From Geobacter sp. UBA2189 (GTDB taxonomy: Bacteria; Desulfobacterota; Desulfuromonadia; Geobacterales; Pseudopelobacteraceae): a stretch of 64,000 nucleotides of DNA. Shown here one piece after another: positions 37,905 through 46,505 of the stretch (the first letter of the stretch is position 1; each line of letters opens with the position of its first letter). Under the pieces are notes generated by a model. That model ran no database searches. It was not told the DNA's origin and worked only from the letters and a program-made list of their open reading frames with translations. The DNA lies in contig DCVL01000033.1 of the NCBI GenBank assembly GCA_002328035.1, forward strand, positions 39,336 to 103,335, read 5' to 3'. The position numbers and the translations under genes are program-made.

Positions 37905-38453
37905 TCTAAAGCCTTTCTGAGCCTGATATATCTCGAGTATTTATTTTCTATTACAATCCTTGTTGAGTAGAGATTTGCCCGTTAAAAGCAGCGCTGGCTC
38001 TTGGCTATCCAGGCTGATTTGTTTACATATAGATAAATTTATATATAATGGGGAGAGGATGAAACAGAGTAAGCAGATTCCGGATGTTTTACTAAAAATA
38101 ATCAGGCTTTGTTCGAGGAGAAAGGCAATAATTTTCATTTAGAGTTGCCTTTAAAAAAGCAAAATCTAAAAAGCAGTTTTAGTCACTCTGCGTATCCTTA
38201 CGTAAAAGTAAGCCATAAATCAACAATATTTTTAACAATACATAAATAAATGAACAATAAAATCATAACTAATTGTTATATCAGCATAATAATAAAATAA
38301 TTGTATTTTATTATCTTGTAAACCAGAGCTATTTGGCGGATCCTTTTTGAAAAATCAGCCTCCACAGAATTAATTCGTCGGCAGACTTTTTAAAACCTAA
38401 CTTTGGTATACTTGTCTCGTAAGGCTGACATAACAAAAGTGCTGGAGGGCACC
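37905..38453. other. AT-rich intergenic region between divergent genes
   Basis: About 550 bases between the receiver gene (minus) and a MerR gene (plus). I see no credible coding frame; 38200-38320 is very AT-rich. A -10-like TATACT at about 38407-38412 could serve the MerR gene. No tRNA, riboswitch or repeat was recognised. Confidence 0.5.
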
Positions 38454-38861
38454 ATGAGTACACAGATTAATGGAAGCTACAGTATTCTGCCAATAAACAA
38501 ATTGTGCAAAGAATTGCAGGTAACCCCAAGAACCCTCCGTTATTGGGAAGAGGAGGGATTAATAATCTCCGTTGAAAGACCGGATCGCTCAATCCGTGGT
38601 TATACGGCTGAAATGGCCGAAAGAATCAGATTTATAATAAAGCTCAAGAAACTTGGACTTAGCATTAAAGAGATACAACATCTTGGAAATATTTACGATG
38701 AGGCCAGAAGGACTGAGGCATTACTTCCTGATCTAATGGATCTGCTTGTTCAACATATCAAGACAATTGATGAGAAAATTGCGCAATTATCGGAATTGCG
38801 TAATGAGATCATTAAATACCTTAGCCCAATAAGTACAAAATCTAATGCTGGCTCGGTTTAA
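38454..38861 (+). CDS. MerR family transcriptional regulator
   Basis: A 135-aa regulator. ATG 38454 follows GGAGGG; an in-frame start at 38403 is less likely. The winged helix-turn-helix (about 12-80) reads INKLCKELQVTPRTLRYWEE followed by EGLIISVERPDRSIRGYT and IKLKKLGLSIKEIQHL. A dimerisation coiled coil (about 95-125) follows. No metal-binding cysteines typical of MerR/CueR are present, so it is probably a non-metal-sensing type. Single gene; target unknown. Confidence 0.9.
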   Translation: MSTQINGSYSILPINKLCKELQVTPRTLRYWEEEGLIISVERPDRSIRGYTAEMAERIRFIIKLKKLGLSIKEIQHLGNIYDEARRTEALLPDLMDLLVQHIKTIDEKIAQLSELRNEIIKYLSPISTKSNAGSV

Positions 38862-39115
38862 TCAGACACGCCTGAATAACGACCAAAACAAATTTAATCA
38901 GAAGCTGCAGAGAGAACTGAAGGCACAAGCAAGCGCCTTCAGTTTGTTGAATGGATAAACCCCTATAAAATACCCTGAATTGGCCTCAGGATTTGGAGCA
39001 GTGATGGCAAAGTTTATTTTTTTGAGTTGTGATTAATTAGGACTTCGGTTTTATCGCAAAATTTCGCCATACAAACTACGCTTTTCGGGCTCAACAATCA
39101 ATTCTGTTCCCATCA

Positions 39116-39358
39116 TCAGTAACCTATCCCTGCCGCCTTGATACTCTTGAGATCCGTAGCATGGCAGGGTGTTACTCCGTACACCATGCCGCAATCAGGG
39201 CATCGGTCTTCAACTGTTTTCATTTCAAAGATGCTGCCGCAGCCTTCACATGATATTTTTGCCTCAATCGGCATCGGCATTCCGCTTAAATCCATCATCC
39301 TTAACTTGTCAACCACCTGTCCGCCGCCTCCAAAACTTCCGTCACAACCTTGATGCAT
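39116..39358 (-). CDS. small zinc-ribbon protein
   Basis: An 80-aa protein. ATG 39358 is preferred (AAAAGGAG 8 bases upstream). It has a Gly-rich start (MHQGCDGSFGGGG) and a zinc ribbon with two C-x2-C pairs: ISCEGCGSIFEMKT and DRCPDCGMVYGVTPCHA. Such ribbons bind zinc and often nucleic acid or protein partners; exact role unknown. It lies 22 bases after the restored end of the frameshifted gene upstream. Confidence 0.8.
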   Translation of the reverse strand: MHQGCDGSFGGGGQVVDKLRMMDLSGMPMPIEAKISCEGCGSIFEMKTVEDRCPDCGMVYGVTPCHATDLKSIKAAGIGY

Positions 39359-39380
39359 ATCCGTATCTCCTTTTCTGTTT

Positions 39381-39652
39381 TCAGATTTCTTCAAGTGTCT
39401 CACCCAAACGTATCCTGTTTCTTAACGACATCAATCTGTTGTCCAGCTTCTCAAGCCTGGCCAAGTTCTTCCTCTCCGCCTCGCTTGATTCTGTAATCTG
39501 TGCAATACCTCCGTTTTTATAACCAGCCGCTTATCACCCATAAGAGCCAGTATACCGCCCATGAAGTCGTGCAGGCTCTGGTTTAACTGCTCCTGACTGA
39601 TCCCCAGGTCAAACAGCTTATCCTGATCAAGCAGTTCAAGATATTCCTGCAT
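39381..39652 (-). pseudogene. small helical protein gene with probable +1 frameshift
   Basis: From ATG 39652 the frame reads MQEYLELLDQDKLFDLGISQ, then EQLNQSLHDFMGGIL and GDKRLVIK, then becomes an Arg/Trp-rich tail ending at 39431. At a run of five A's (about 39511-39516) a one-base shift gives a different, protein-like continuation: NGGIAQITESSEAERKN, LARLEKLDNRLMSL and RNRIRLGETLEEI, stopping at 39381-39383. That stop is 22 bases before the zinc-ribbon gene, as expected in an operon. So the gene is broken by a homopolymer indel or sequencing error, or is translated by frameshifting. No family recognised. Confidence 0.6.
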
Positions 39653-39857
39653 GGTTTACTCACTAAGATGCAGCTACAGGCCATCTGACTTCAGGATTAA
39701 GAGATGGGAAGAGACCGTTATTACTCATAATCTCGCCCACCTCTTTCCCATACAGGAAATCAGCAACAGGTTGCAGGCTACCGATTTTGTCTGCCCTTAC
39801 AAGCATGAATAATCGTGGAGTTCAGGCCGGAAGACTACGAAATCAGGGAGGATTAGA

Positions 39858-41147
39858 CTAATTCAGAGAAGAAATGTATGCCTCTATCCCTTCCATGATA
39901 CCATCTGCGGCGAGGTCATCGAAGTCGGGATCTTTCAGGTGAGCTTCTTCTACACTGTTACTGATAAAGGCAACTTCAGTCAGTATACTGGGCATTGTGG
40001 CGCCAACAAGAACATAAAACGGCCCCTGTTTTACGCCCAGGCTTTTGGTCTCAAGGAATTTTCCTTTTAAACTCTTATGCAGATGCTTTTGCACCTCTTC
40101 CGCCAGATGAGCGGAATCGTTTAACTTGTAGTTGGCCATAAGGTCAAACAGAATAGCCTGCAGGGTGCTGACCTTTTCGAGGGTTGTGCCGTTTTCCTTG
40201 GCAGCCAGCTGTGCAACCTTTTCAGTCTTCGCCAGATTAAGATAGTAGGTTTCTATCCCGTTTGCATTGCGATTGGGGGCTGCATTGGCATGGATCGAGA
40301 CAAACAGATCCCCATTAACCTTGTTGGCAATAGCCGTTCTCTCTTCAAGTGGTATAAAGACATCTGTAGAGCGGGTCATAACGACATCAAGACCAAGCTC
40401 ATTCTTGAGCTTCTCCCTTAGCTTGAGAGATATGGATAGAACGACATCTTTTTCCATCAGACCTGATTGGCCAACAGCTCCAGAATCATGCCCTCCATGA
40501 CCTGGATCAAGCACAATCCTGCGAATCTTGGATATTGTCGGCTGCTTCTTCGGCTGCCTTGGTGTTGTGGCCGCTTTTGGGCTCTCCTGGGCAGGCTTTG
40601 CTGGTCGGGTAGCAGAAATGCCATCAAGAACATTGCTTGTAAGGCTGCTTTCAAGACGGGTAATCTCGGTTCTTCTGTCACCTCGCACATCAATAATCAG
40701 GCGCGCCGGCTCAGAAAGCGGAAATACCTTGTAATCACGAATATTCTGGGTATCAAGCACCACACGAACCACTCCAGGTTTATACAGAGCAGCCCTGACC
40801 CCTTTTAGCAGACCATCTCCTATTGTGATATCACGTATTGTGCTGCCAAGCCTTGCATTATGAATATCAATAAAGACCCTGCCAGGCTTGTCCGGCAGGT
40901 TTGCCCCCTTCAAGAGATCATGGCTTTCCCAGGTAACATCACGTTCAAGGGAGATTGCCACTCTTGTATAATCAGGATTGGACCAATGTTTTAGCCCCAG
41001 AACCTGAGCAGGTTGCAGTTGCAAGATAGGTTTTGCATCCTTTGAAGGATGTTTTTTGTTAGGTTTCGCGTAAATATCTGAGGATACGGAGATTACCAGC
41101 AACAGGGTGGCCAGAAGCAAAAATATGATGGATTTGAGTCGTTTCAT
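39858..41147 (-). CDS. N-acetylmuramoyl-L-alanine amidase (AmiA/B/C type)
   Basis: A 429-aa exported enzyme: signal peptide (1-27), AMIN domain (about 45-165; YTRVAISLERDVTWESHDLL) that targets the septum, an Ala/Pro/Thr-rich linker, and an Amidase_3 domain (about 205-425) with zinc ligands in LDPGHGGHDSGAVGQSG, Glu in PLEERTAIANK, SIHANAAPNRNANG and the C-terminal Glu in LTEVAFISN. It cleaves the peptide from peptidoglycan glycan strands in cell separation. Single gene, no activator gene adjacent. Confidence 0.95.
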   Translation of the reverse strand: MKRLKSIIFLLLATLLLVISVSSDIYAKPNKKHPSKDAKPILQLQPAQVLGLKHWSNPDYTRVAISLERDVTWESHDLLKGANLPDKPGRVFIDIHNARLGSTIRDITIGDGLLKGVRAALYKPGVVRVVLDTQNIRDYKVFPLSEPARLIIDVRGDRRTEITRLESSLTSNVLDGISATRPAKPAQESPKAATTPRQPKKQPTISKIRRIVLDPGHGGHDSGAVGQSGLMEKDVVLSISLKLREKLKNELGLDVVMTRSTDVFIPLEERTAIANKVNGDLFVSIHANAAPNRNANGIETYYLNLAKTEKVAQLAAKENGTTLEKVSTLQAILFDLMANYKLNDSAHLAEEVQKHLHKSLKGKFLETKSLGVKQGPFYVLVGATMPSILTEVAFISNSVEEAHLKDPDFDDLAADGIMEGIEAYISSLN

Positions 41148-41328
41148 TGCGCCTTGTTTTCAATTCATAATCAGGAATCCATTTAATGACGGCTGTCATA
41201 GCAGAAATATCAAGGTTTTTCAACTATTCCTGAGCCCTGACCTGTTTGATTCCACTTTTGCTTCTGGCTTCATAATGTGATATGGATGCACCCTTCAATT
41301 TATATTCACTGAAAGGGATTCTTACGAT

Positions 41329-42486
41329 ATGGGAGTTTATTCAAATAGTGTCAGCATCAGTCAATTTCACGTTGTTGGGGAATTGCCAAAGGAAGAACTG
41401 TTTACCTGGTTTTCCAACGCCTTGCAGGGAAGAGGATTCAGGAGCATTGAACAGTCCGCTGAAGAAACAGCTGAAGGATGGGTTCGCACTGACAGCCCCG
41501 ATGAGGCATCATTTGACACTACAGATTCCTGCTGGCGTGACCGTTATCTTTTTTTCAGCTATCGCAGGGATCAGAGGAGAATACCTTCAGCCCTCTTCAA
41601 ATTTCACCTCAACAAGGCGGAAGATGAGTACCTCGCAAAACGGCCGGAGATGAAGCGCCCGCCAAAACGTGAGAAGGAAGAGATGACTGAACGGATCAGG
41701 CTCTCGCTTCTGGCAAGGTCGCTCCCTTCCCCTTCAACGGTTGACCTTGTCTGGAACCTTGACAGTTCGCTGCTTACACTGTTTTCCTCTTCTTCCAAAG
41801 CTATGGAACGGTTCGAAGAACTTTTTGCCAAAAGCTTTGAAAACATCCGCACTCAGCTTATCTATCCGTACAGTCGGGCAATGTCGCTTCTTGATGAATC
41901 AGACAGTGAAAAACTTGCAGAACTCAATCAGGCATCTTCAGAAGCTGCTCTGGAGTTAATATCCGGCAACCACTGGATAGGAGAGGAGTTTCTGCTTTGG
42001 CTGCTTCATGGAGGGATTGATGGCGAGGCTTTTCGTATATCAACACCTGGCCATCTTGAAACAGGCACCCCTTTTTCAGCCTGGGTGGATGACAGGATCC
42101 AGTTACAGGGAGGGGGAGAGGCAGGTCCTCAAAAGGTTGCCGTGTCCGGTTCCCAGGATCATTACCTTGAGGCTCGTTCCGCACTACGCACCGGAAAAAC
42201 AATATCCAGCGCGGTAGTACATATTGAAAAGGATGATCTGCAGTGGCGTTTTTCGCTTAACGGAGAACTGTTTACCTTCAGTTCATTCAGATGCCCCCCT
42301 GTAAAGATCGAACGGGAGGGGGTTGAACAGATCTCTGAGCGTGAGTCCGCATTTTACGAGCGTATCTATCTACTTGAATCAGGGTTGCAGATGTTTGACA
42401 GCCTCCTGTTTTCCTTTCTGAAACAGCGGCTTGGCAATGATTGGCAGGATCGGCTCAGGGCTATCAGCAAATGGCTTGAGGAATAA
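41329..42486 (+). CDS. rdgC: RdgC-like recombination-associated protein
   Basis: A 385-aa protein with the RdgC pattern: RYLFFSYRRDQRRIPSALFK, PPKREKEEMTERIRLSLLAR, SLPSPSTVDLVWNLDSSLLT followed by the SSSKAMERFEELF helix. E. coli RdgC forms a DNA-binding ring that limits RecA. The protein is longer and divergent compared with the gamma-proteobacterial form (about 300 aa). GGGA lies before ATG. It may form an operon with the cupin gene, which starts 3 bases after its stop. Confidence 0.75.
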   Translation: MGVYSNSVSISQFHVVGELPKEELFTWFSNALQGRGFRSIEQSAEETAEGWVRTDSPDEASFDTTDSCWRDRYLFFSYRRDQRRIPSALFKFHLNKAEDEYLAKRPEMKRPPKREKEEMTERIRLSLLARSLPSPSTVDLVWNLDSSLLTLFSSSSKAMERFEELFAKSFENIRTQLIYPYSRAMSLLDESDSEKLAELNQASSEAALELISGNHWIGEEFLLWLLHGGIDGEAFRISTPGHLETGTPFSAWVDDRIQLQGGGEAGPQKVAVSGSQDHYLEARSALRTGKTISSAVVHIEKDDLQWRFSLNGELFTFSSFRCPPVKIEREGVEQISERESAFYERIYLLESGLQMFDSLLFSFLKQRLGNDWQDRLRAISKWLEE

Positions 42487-42489
42487 TAA

Positions 42490-42870
42490 TTGTCATTAAT
42501 TACAGCAGGTTTAGAAAAACTGAAGACCGGCGATCTGCTGGCTGGAGTTCCGGACGCCTCCAGTGCAGAGTTGCTGGAGACTATTGTCAGCCTTGACGGA
42601 ATCCGTCTGGAGAGGATTGTTTCCAAAGGTCAGGCAACCCCTACAGGTGAATGGTATGACCAGCCCTGGCACGAATTTGTGTTTCTTGCAGCCGGTGAGG
42701 CATTACTGCAGATTGAAGGAGAACCCGAAGCACACCGTCTCTGCCAGGGTCAATGGATTATGCTTCCTGCCCATTGCCGCCACAGGGTTGAATGTACCTT
42801 GCCAAAACAGGATACCATCTGGCTGGCAGTGAACTGGCCGGTATATTCAGCTGACAGACAGAAGGTTTAA
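42490..42870 (+). CDS. cupin-domain protein
   Basis: A 126-aa protein starting at TTG 42490 (GAGGAA 8 bases upstream, inside the end of rdgC). It shows a small cupin barrel: YDQPWHEFVFLAAGEALLQI, GQWIMLPAHCRHRVEC. The metal-binding histidines are present (H in PWHEF, H in AHCRH). The family includes mannose-6-phosphate isomerase-like and dioxygenase-like proteins; substrate unknown. It is followed 4 bases later by the transporter gene. Confidence 0.8.
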   Translation: MSLITAGLEKLKTGDLLAGVPDASSAELLETIVSLDGIRLERIVSKGQATPTGEWYDQPWHEFVFLAAGEALLQIEGEPEAHRLCQGQWIMLPAHCRHRVECTLPKQDTIWLAVNWPVYSADRQKV

Positions 42871-42874
42871 GTAG

Positions 42875-43798
42875 ATGGAAGAAAACTGCAGCATACAAAA
42901 ACCTTCTCCAGAAAAGGTGTTATTCTTTCTGATTCTTACAACCTTGTTCTGGGGGGGCAGCTTCCTGTTCACAAAGATAGGGGTAAGAGAGATCCCTCCC
43001 CCGTTCTTTGTTCTGTTCCGTTTTTCTCTGGCAAGCATACTTATGTTATTACTCTGCCTGCCACGCCTTAAGAAGCTGAATCGCACCATACTAAAGAAAG
43101 GTACTATTGTCGGCCTGGCACTAGGAATAACCAACCTTACCTTTGTTGTTGGCATTAAGGGAACCAGCATCTCGCGGGCAGGTGTAATCAACAACCTTTT
43201 TGTACTGTTTATTCCGGTGATAGCCAGAATGCTATGGAAGGAGAAGATAGGTAAACTCAACATGGCTGGCATACTGCTGGCAAGCCTCGGAATAGCCCTT
43301 CTTGCCTCCGGAGGCGGAGAGGGTTTTAACCGTGGCGATATGGTTTCAACACTTTGTGCCTTTTTTATCGCGATACATATAATTACCGTTTCAAAGGTAC
43401 TTAAAGATGACGATGTATGGCTGGTATCTCTGGTGCAATTCTGCATGGTCACAATAATGTCAGCATTTGCTACCATGATTGTGCCAACTCCCGATTTTGT
43501 ACTGGACTCAACCTCTGTTATTACTATTGTCTACTGCGCTATCCTCCCAACCGTGGTCTGTTTTACCATACAGAACTACTATCAGCGTTATGTTACACCT
43601 ACCCAGGCAGGTCTTATCTATACCCTCGACCCTGTATGGAGCCTTCTGGCCGGTTTCCTCATCCTGGAGGAAAGGCTTTCTCCAATAGAGTGGTACGGTT
43701 GCGGGCTTATCTTCCTGGCTGTTGTTGTCCCTCTTGCCATCCGTTTTGTCATTGAACGCCGACTTGTTTCGAACTACCTGGGTCGAAAGGTTTTTTGA
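42875..43798 (+). CDS. EamA/DMT-family transporter
   Basis: A 307-aa inner-membrane protein with ten hydrophobic segments in two EamA repeats: TLFWGGSFLFTKIGVREIPP and ARMLWKEKIGKLNMAGILLA in the first half, and TPTQAGLIYTLDPVWSLLAG followed by LEERLSPIEWYGCGLIFLA in the second. DMT members export or import metabolites; the substrate cannot be read from sequence. It starts 4 bases after the cupin stop, suggesting cotranslation. Confidence 0.92.
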   Translation: MEENCSIQKPSPEKVLFFLILTTLFWGGSFLFTKIGVREIPPPFFVLFRFSLASILMLLLCLPRLKKLNRTILKKGTIVGLALGITNLTFVVGIKGTSISRAGVINNLFVLFIPVIARMLWKEKIGKLNMAGILLASLGIALLASGGGEGFNRGDMVSTLCAFFIAIHIITVSKVLKDDDVWLVSLVQFCMVTIMSAFATMIVPTPDFVLDSTSVITIVYCAILPTVVCFTIQNYYQRYVTPTQAGLIYTLDPVWSLLAGFLILEERLSPIEWYGCGLIFLAVVVPLAIRFVIERRLVSNYLGRKVF

Positions 43799-43875
43799 AG
43801 CCTCCTTGCCAACACTCCAAAGAGTGATATATTCAGACCTGACGTTACTCCAGCCTAAACCACAAGGGGTAAAAT

Positions 43876-44769
43876 ATGCAGAATTTTACCGATGAACAAC
43901 TGCTTGATGAGCTGAAATTCAGACTGGAACAGAGCCGACACTCCATGCAGGAACTATCGGTAGTAAACCGCAAACTTGTTGATATGAACAAAAAACTGGG
44001 AGAGTCAGAAACATTAAAAAGCAACTTCCTCTCAAATATCCGCAATGAAATAAACAACCCATTAAACGCCATCATCGGCTTGGCTCTTCAACTGGCTGAT
44101 ATTGTAAAAAAACCGGAAGTAAGCAAGCTTGTAAACATGATACAGTCAGAGGCTTTCAACCTTGATTTCCAGTTGCGGAATATCTTTATCGCTGCAGAGC
44201 TGGAGGCAGGAGACGCCTTGCCAAACATAGAGCATGTTGAAGTGGCGTCCGTGCTTACAGGAGCGCTTGAAAACTTCACTGTGCATGCAACAGACATACA
44301 AGTATCTTTAAAATCAGAACTCACCGGCGCTGATTCCGAAGGAAGGATCTTCTTCCCCACCGACGCAGAGAAGTTGCAGGTTATAATTGCAAACCTTCTG
44401 GCCAATGCCATTGAATACAGCAAGCCTGGCACAGAAGTTACCGTGCTGGTTGAAAAGTCTGAAGAAAAGCTCATTCTGAAGGTTGAGGATCATGGCATAG
44501 GGATTGAAGAGGCTGATCTAAAAAGGATCTTTGACCGATTTGTCCAGCTTGATACAGGCCCTTCCCGCGCCCATTTGGGGCATGGACTTGGTCTTAGCGT
44601 GGTAAAGTCCCTGCTGGATCTCCTCCAGGGGGAAATTCAGGTAACCAGCAGACTTGGCATTGGCTCAACCTTTACGGTTATCATCCCTGCTTCCGACTAC
44701 TCTTCCGACAATATGACATTTGCGGAAGGGGGTAATCTCTTTCTTTTTGATAAGATGGAAGAGAAGTGA
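43876..44769 (+). CDS. histidine-kinase-like protein lacking the phospho-acceptor His
   Basis: A 297-aa soluble protein: N-terminal coiled coil (1-45), a HisKA-like helix pair where the usual SHEIRxPLN reads SNIRNEINNPLNAIIGLALQ, so Asn stands in place of the phospho-accepting His, and a HATPase domain with N box ANLLANAIEYS, G1 DHGIGIEEADL and G2 HGLGLSVVKS. It can probably bind ATP but not autophosphorylate by the normal route. It is first of a co-oriented run with cheD, a small domain protein, an HDOD protein and a GGDDF protein; the cheD ATG follows one base after its stop. Confidence 0.85.
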   Translation: MQNFTDEQLLDELKFRLEQSRHSMQELSVVNRKLVDMNKKLGESETLKSNFLSNIRNEINNPLNAIIGLALQLADIVKKPEVSKLVNMIQSEAFNLDFQLRNIFIAAELEAGDALPNIEHVEVASVLTGALENFTVHATDIQVSLKSELTGADSEGRIFFPTDAEKLQVIIANLLANAIEYSKPGTEVTVLVEKSEEKLILKVEDHGIGIEEADLKRIFDRFVQLDTGPSRAHLGHGLGLSVVKSLLDLLQGEIQVTSRLGIGSTFTVIIPASDYSSDNMTFAEGGNLFLFDKMEEK

Positions 44770-44770
44770 C

Positions 44771-45259
44771 ATGAAGGAGGCCGCTGGTTCTTCAGACGGC
44801 TGCAAGCATTTTCTCTTTCCAGGGATGACCTTTGTACATCCCGAGGAATGTGAAATTACAACCGTTCTTGGCTCATGCGTAGCTGTTTGTCTCTGGGATC
44901 AACGGCATGGTGGAGGTGGAATGAATCATTTTATGCTTCCACTGTGGAACGGTGAGGGTCTACCTACCCCTAAGTATGGTAATATCGCAATGGAGCGACT
45001 TCTGGAGCATATACTGAGGTTGGGAGTACGCAGGGAGAATCTTGTGGCAAAGGTCTTTGGCGGAGCAAACCTTCTAAATACAGGCAGTTCGGCCTACCCA
45101 ATAGGGACAAGAAACATAGAGCTGGCTCTTAACCAGCTTGAGGATTGGAAGATCCCTGTCGTCGCCTCAGATCTGGCAGGAAGGGTAGGTCGTAAGGTTA
45201 TTATGAACACCCTTACCGGAATTGTGCTTCTTGGACGAGGGAAAAGGCAACAACCGTAA
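44771..45259 (+). CDS. cheD: chemoreceptor glutamine deamidase CheD
   Basis: A 162-aa protein. ATG 44771 lies one base after the previous stop; an in-frame ATG 44720 overlaps that gene. Catalytic Cys in TTVLGSCVAVCLWDQRHGGG, His in GGMNHFMLP, and the conserved KVFGGANLLNTG and GRVGRKVIMNTLTGIVLLGR. CheD deamidates chemoreceptor Gln residues and can bind CheC or act without it. It is separated from the main che genes here, next to HDOD and GGDDF proteins. Confidence 0.95.
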   Translation: MKEAAGSSDGCKHFLFPGMTFVHPEECEITTVLGSCVAVCLWDQRHGGGGMNHFMLPLWNGEGLPTPKYGNIAMERLLEHILRLGVRRENLVAKVFGGANLLNTGSSAYPIGTRNIELALNQLEDWKIPVVASDLAGRVGRKVIMNTLTGIVLLGRGKRQQP

Positions 45260-45340
45260 CCCACTGATATATCTTGTTTGACATTTGGATTAGCTTTTCT
45301 TAGTATCTTTTACTACTTCAGAGGGAGCCTGATAAACGAT

Positions 45341-45679
45341 ATGCAGAAGATACCTATAAGTCTGGCAGATGCAGATATGGTTCTGGCAAGGGACATCTTT
45401 AAAAATGACAGTCCCTCAGGCATGCCTATCTGCGGTAAAAGCACGGTATTATCCACATCTTTAATAAACCGCCTGCAGCAGATGGGGGTTCAATCCCTCT
45501 ATGTTGAAGGACATCCGGTACAGATGGAAGGGGATCGGGGACTAAGCGAACAACTGCTTGATCTTGAAAAACGGTTCTCCAAAACCAGCGGAAACAGATA
45601 CAACAATATCCTGTTTGAGATCTATCGCAACCAGATTACTGTGGCAATGGGAGAAGACGGTGGACGACCGGAGGAATGA
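45341..45679 (+). CDS. small HD-GYP-type N-terminal-domain protein
   Basis: From ATG 45341 (GAGGGAG about 13 bases upstream) a 112-aa protein: IPISLADADMVLARDIFKND, PICGKSTVLSTSLINRLQQM, GVQSLYVEGHPVQME. This is the small beta-rich domain found in front of HD-GYP phosphodiesterases (LxxAxxGMVLARDI type), but no HD-GYP follows. The C-terminal third is helical. It overlaps the HDOD gene by 20 bases. Probably an accessory of the HDOD protein. Confidence 0.75.
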   Translation: MQKIPISLADADMVLARDIFKNDSPSGMPICGKSTVLSTSLINRLQQMGVQSLYVEGHPVQMEGDRGLSEQLLDLEKRFSKTSGNRYNNILFEIYRNQITVAMGEDGGRPEE

Positions 45680-46505
45680 ACTCAAGAAGATCATAATGGA
45701 TACCAAGACCCTGCCCACACTACCTGGTGTCATAAACAAGCTTAACACCCTGTCAAACGATGACAAATCATCCGTTCAGGAGATGGCTAGGATTGTCTCT
45801 GCCGATCAGGTGCTCTCCGCGCGTATCCTGCGACTCGCCAATTCCCCATCATATGGATTCTACAGGGTTTCCACCATCTCAAACGCAATGATCCTGCTTG
45901 GGGTTAATGTCGTCAAATCCCTTGCCCTTTCATCATCCATATTTGAGATTATGGAGAAAAACAGCGTAGGTCTTTGGGAGCACTCACTGGGCACCGCTAC
46001 CGCTGCCGGTATCATTGCGAGGAAACTTGCTATTCCAGAGGTCGAGGAGATCACCACTGCAGGACTTCTGCATGATATTGGCAAGGTAATTATAGGGCTT
46101 AAATGTGTTGAACAGATGCCGGAAATCCGCAGAATGATAAAAATGGATGAGCTTTACGTCATCGATGCAGAGAAAACGGTGCTGGACACCGACCATGCCG
46201 AGGTTGGAGGATGGCTTTCGAAGAGCTGGTTCCTGCCTGAAAAACTGTCCGAGCCGATAGCCTGCCATCATAATGTGATCGCATCTGAGGATCACAGGGT
46301 AAAAACATCCGTGGTTCATCTGGCGGATGTTTTGATAAAGGCAAGCGGTTTTGGCGACAGCGGCGACAGCTATGTCCCCCCTGTTCAGCAGATAGCATGG
46401 GAAACCCTTAAACTGGATGAAAGCCTGCTCAAGGAAATAATTGTCGAGCTGGAAGATAAGCTGGTGGAGGTCAAAAACTTTAGCCTTGAACTGCAGGTAG
46501 CCTGA
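45660..46505 (+). CDS. HDOD-domain signalling protein
   Basis: A 281-aa protein. GTG 45660 is chosen (GGGAGAAG upstream); an ATG at 45696 is possible. The HDOD domain (about 15-205) reads TKTLPTLPGVINKLNTLSND, VSADQVLSARILRLANSPSY, and the partly kept HD pair GLLHDIGKVI; then DHAEVGGWLSKSW. HDOD proteins are regulatory HD-like proteins that usually lack enzymatic activity. It overlaps the small domain protein and ends by TGATG overlap with the GGDDF gene. Confidence 0.9.
   Translation: MDDRRNELKKIIMDTKTLPTLPGVINKLNTLSNDDKSSVQEMARIVSADQVLSARILRLANSPSYGFYRVSTISNAMILLGVNVVKSLALSSSIFEIMEKNSVGLWEHSLGTATAAGIIARKLAIPEVEEITTAGLLHDIGKVIIGLKCVEQMPEIRRMIKMDELYVIDAEKTVLDTDHAEVGGWLSKSWFLPEKLSEPIACHHNVIASEDHRVKTSVVHLADVLIKASGFGDSGDSYVPPVQQIAWETLKLDESLLKEIIVELEDKLVEVKNFSLELQVA

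Noticed and set aside
38403..38453. N-terminal extension of the MerR protein.
   Set aside because: The extension (MVYLSRKAD...) lacks family similarity and the 38454 ATG has the better ribosome site.
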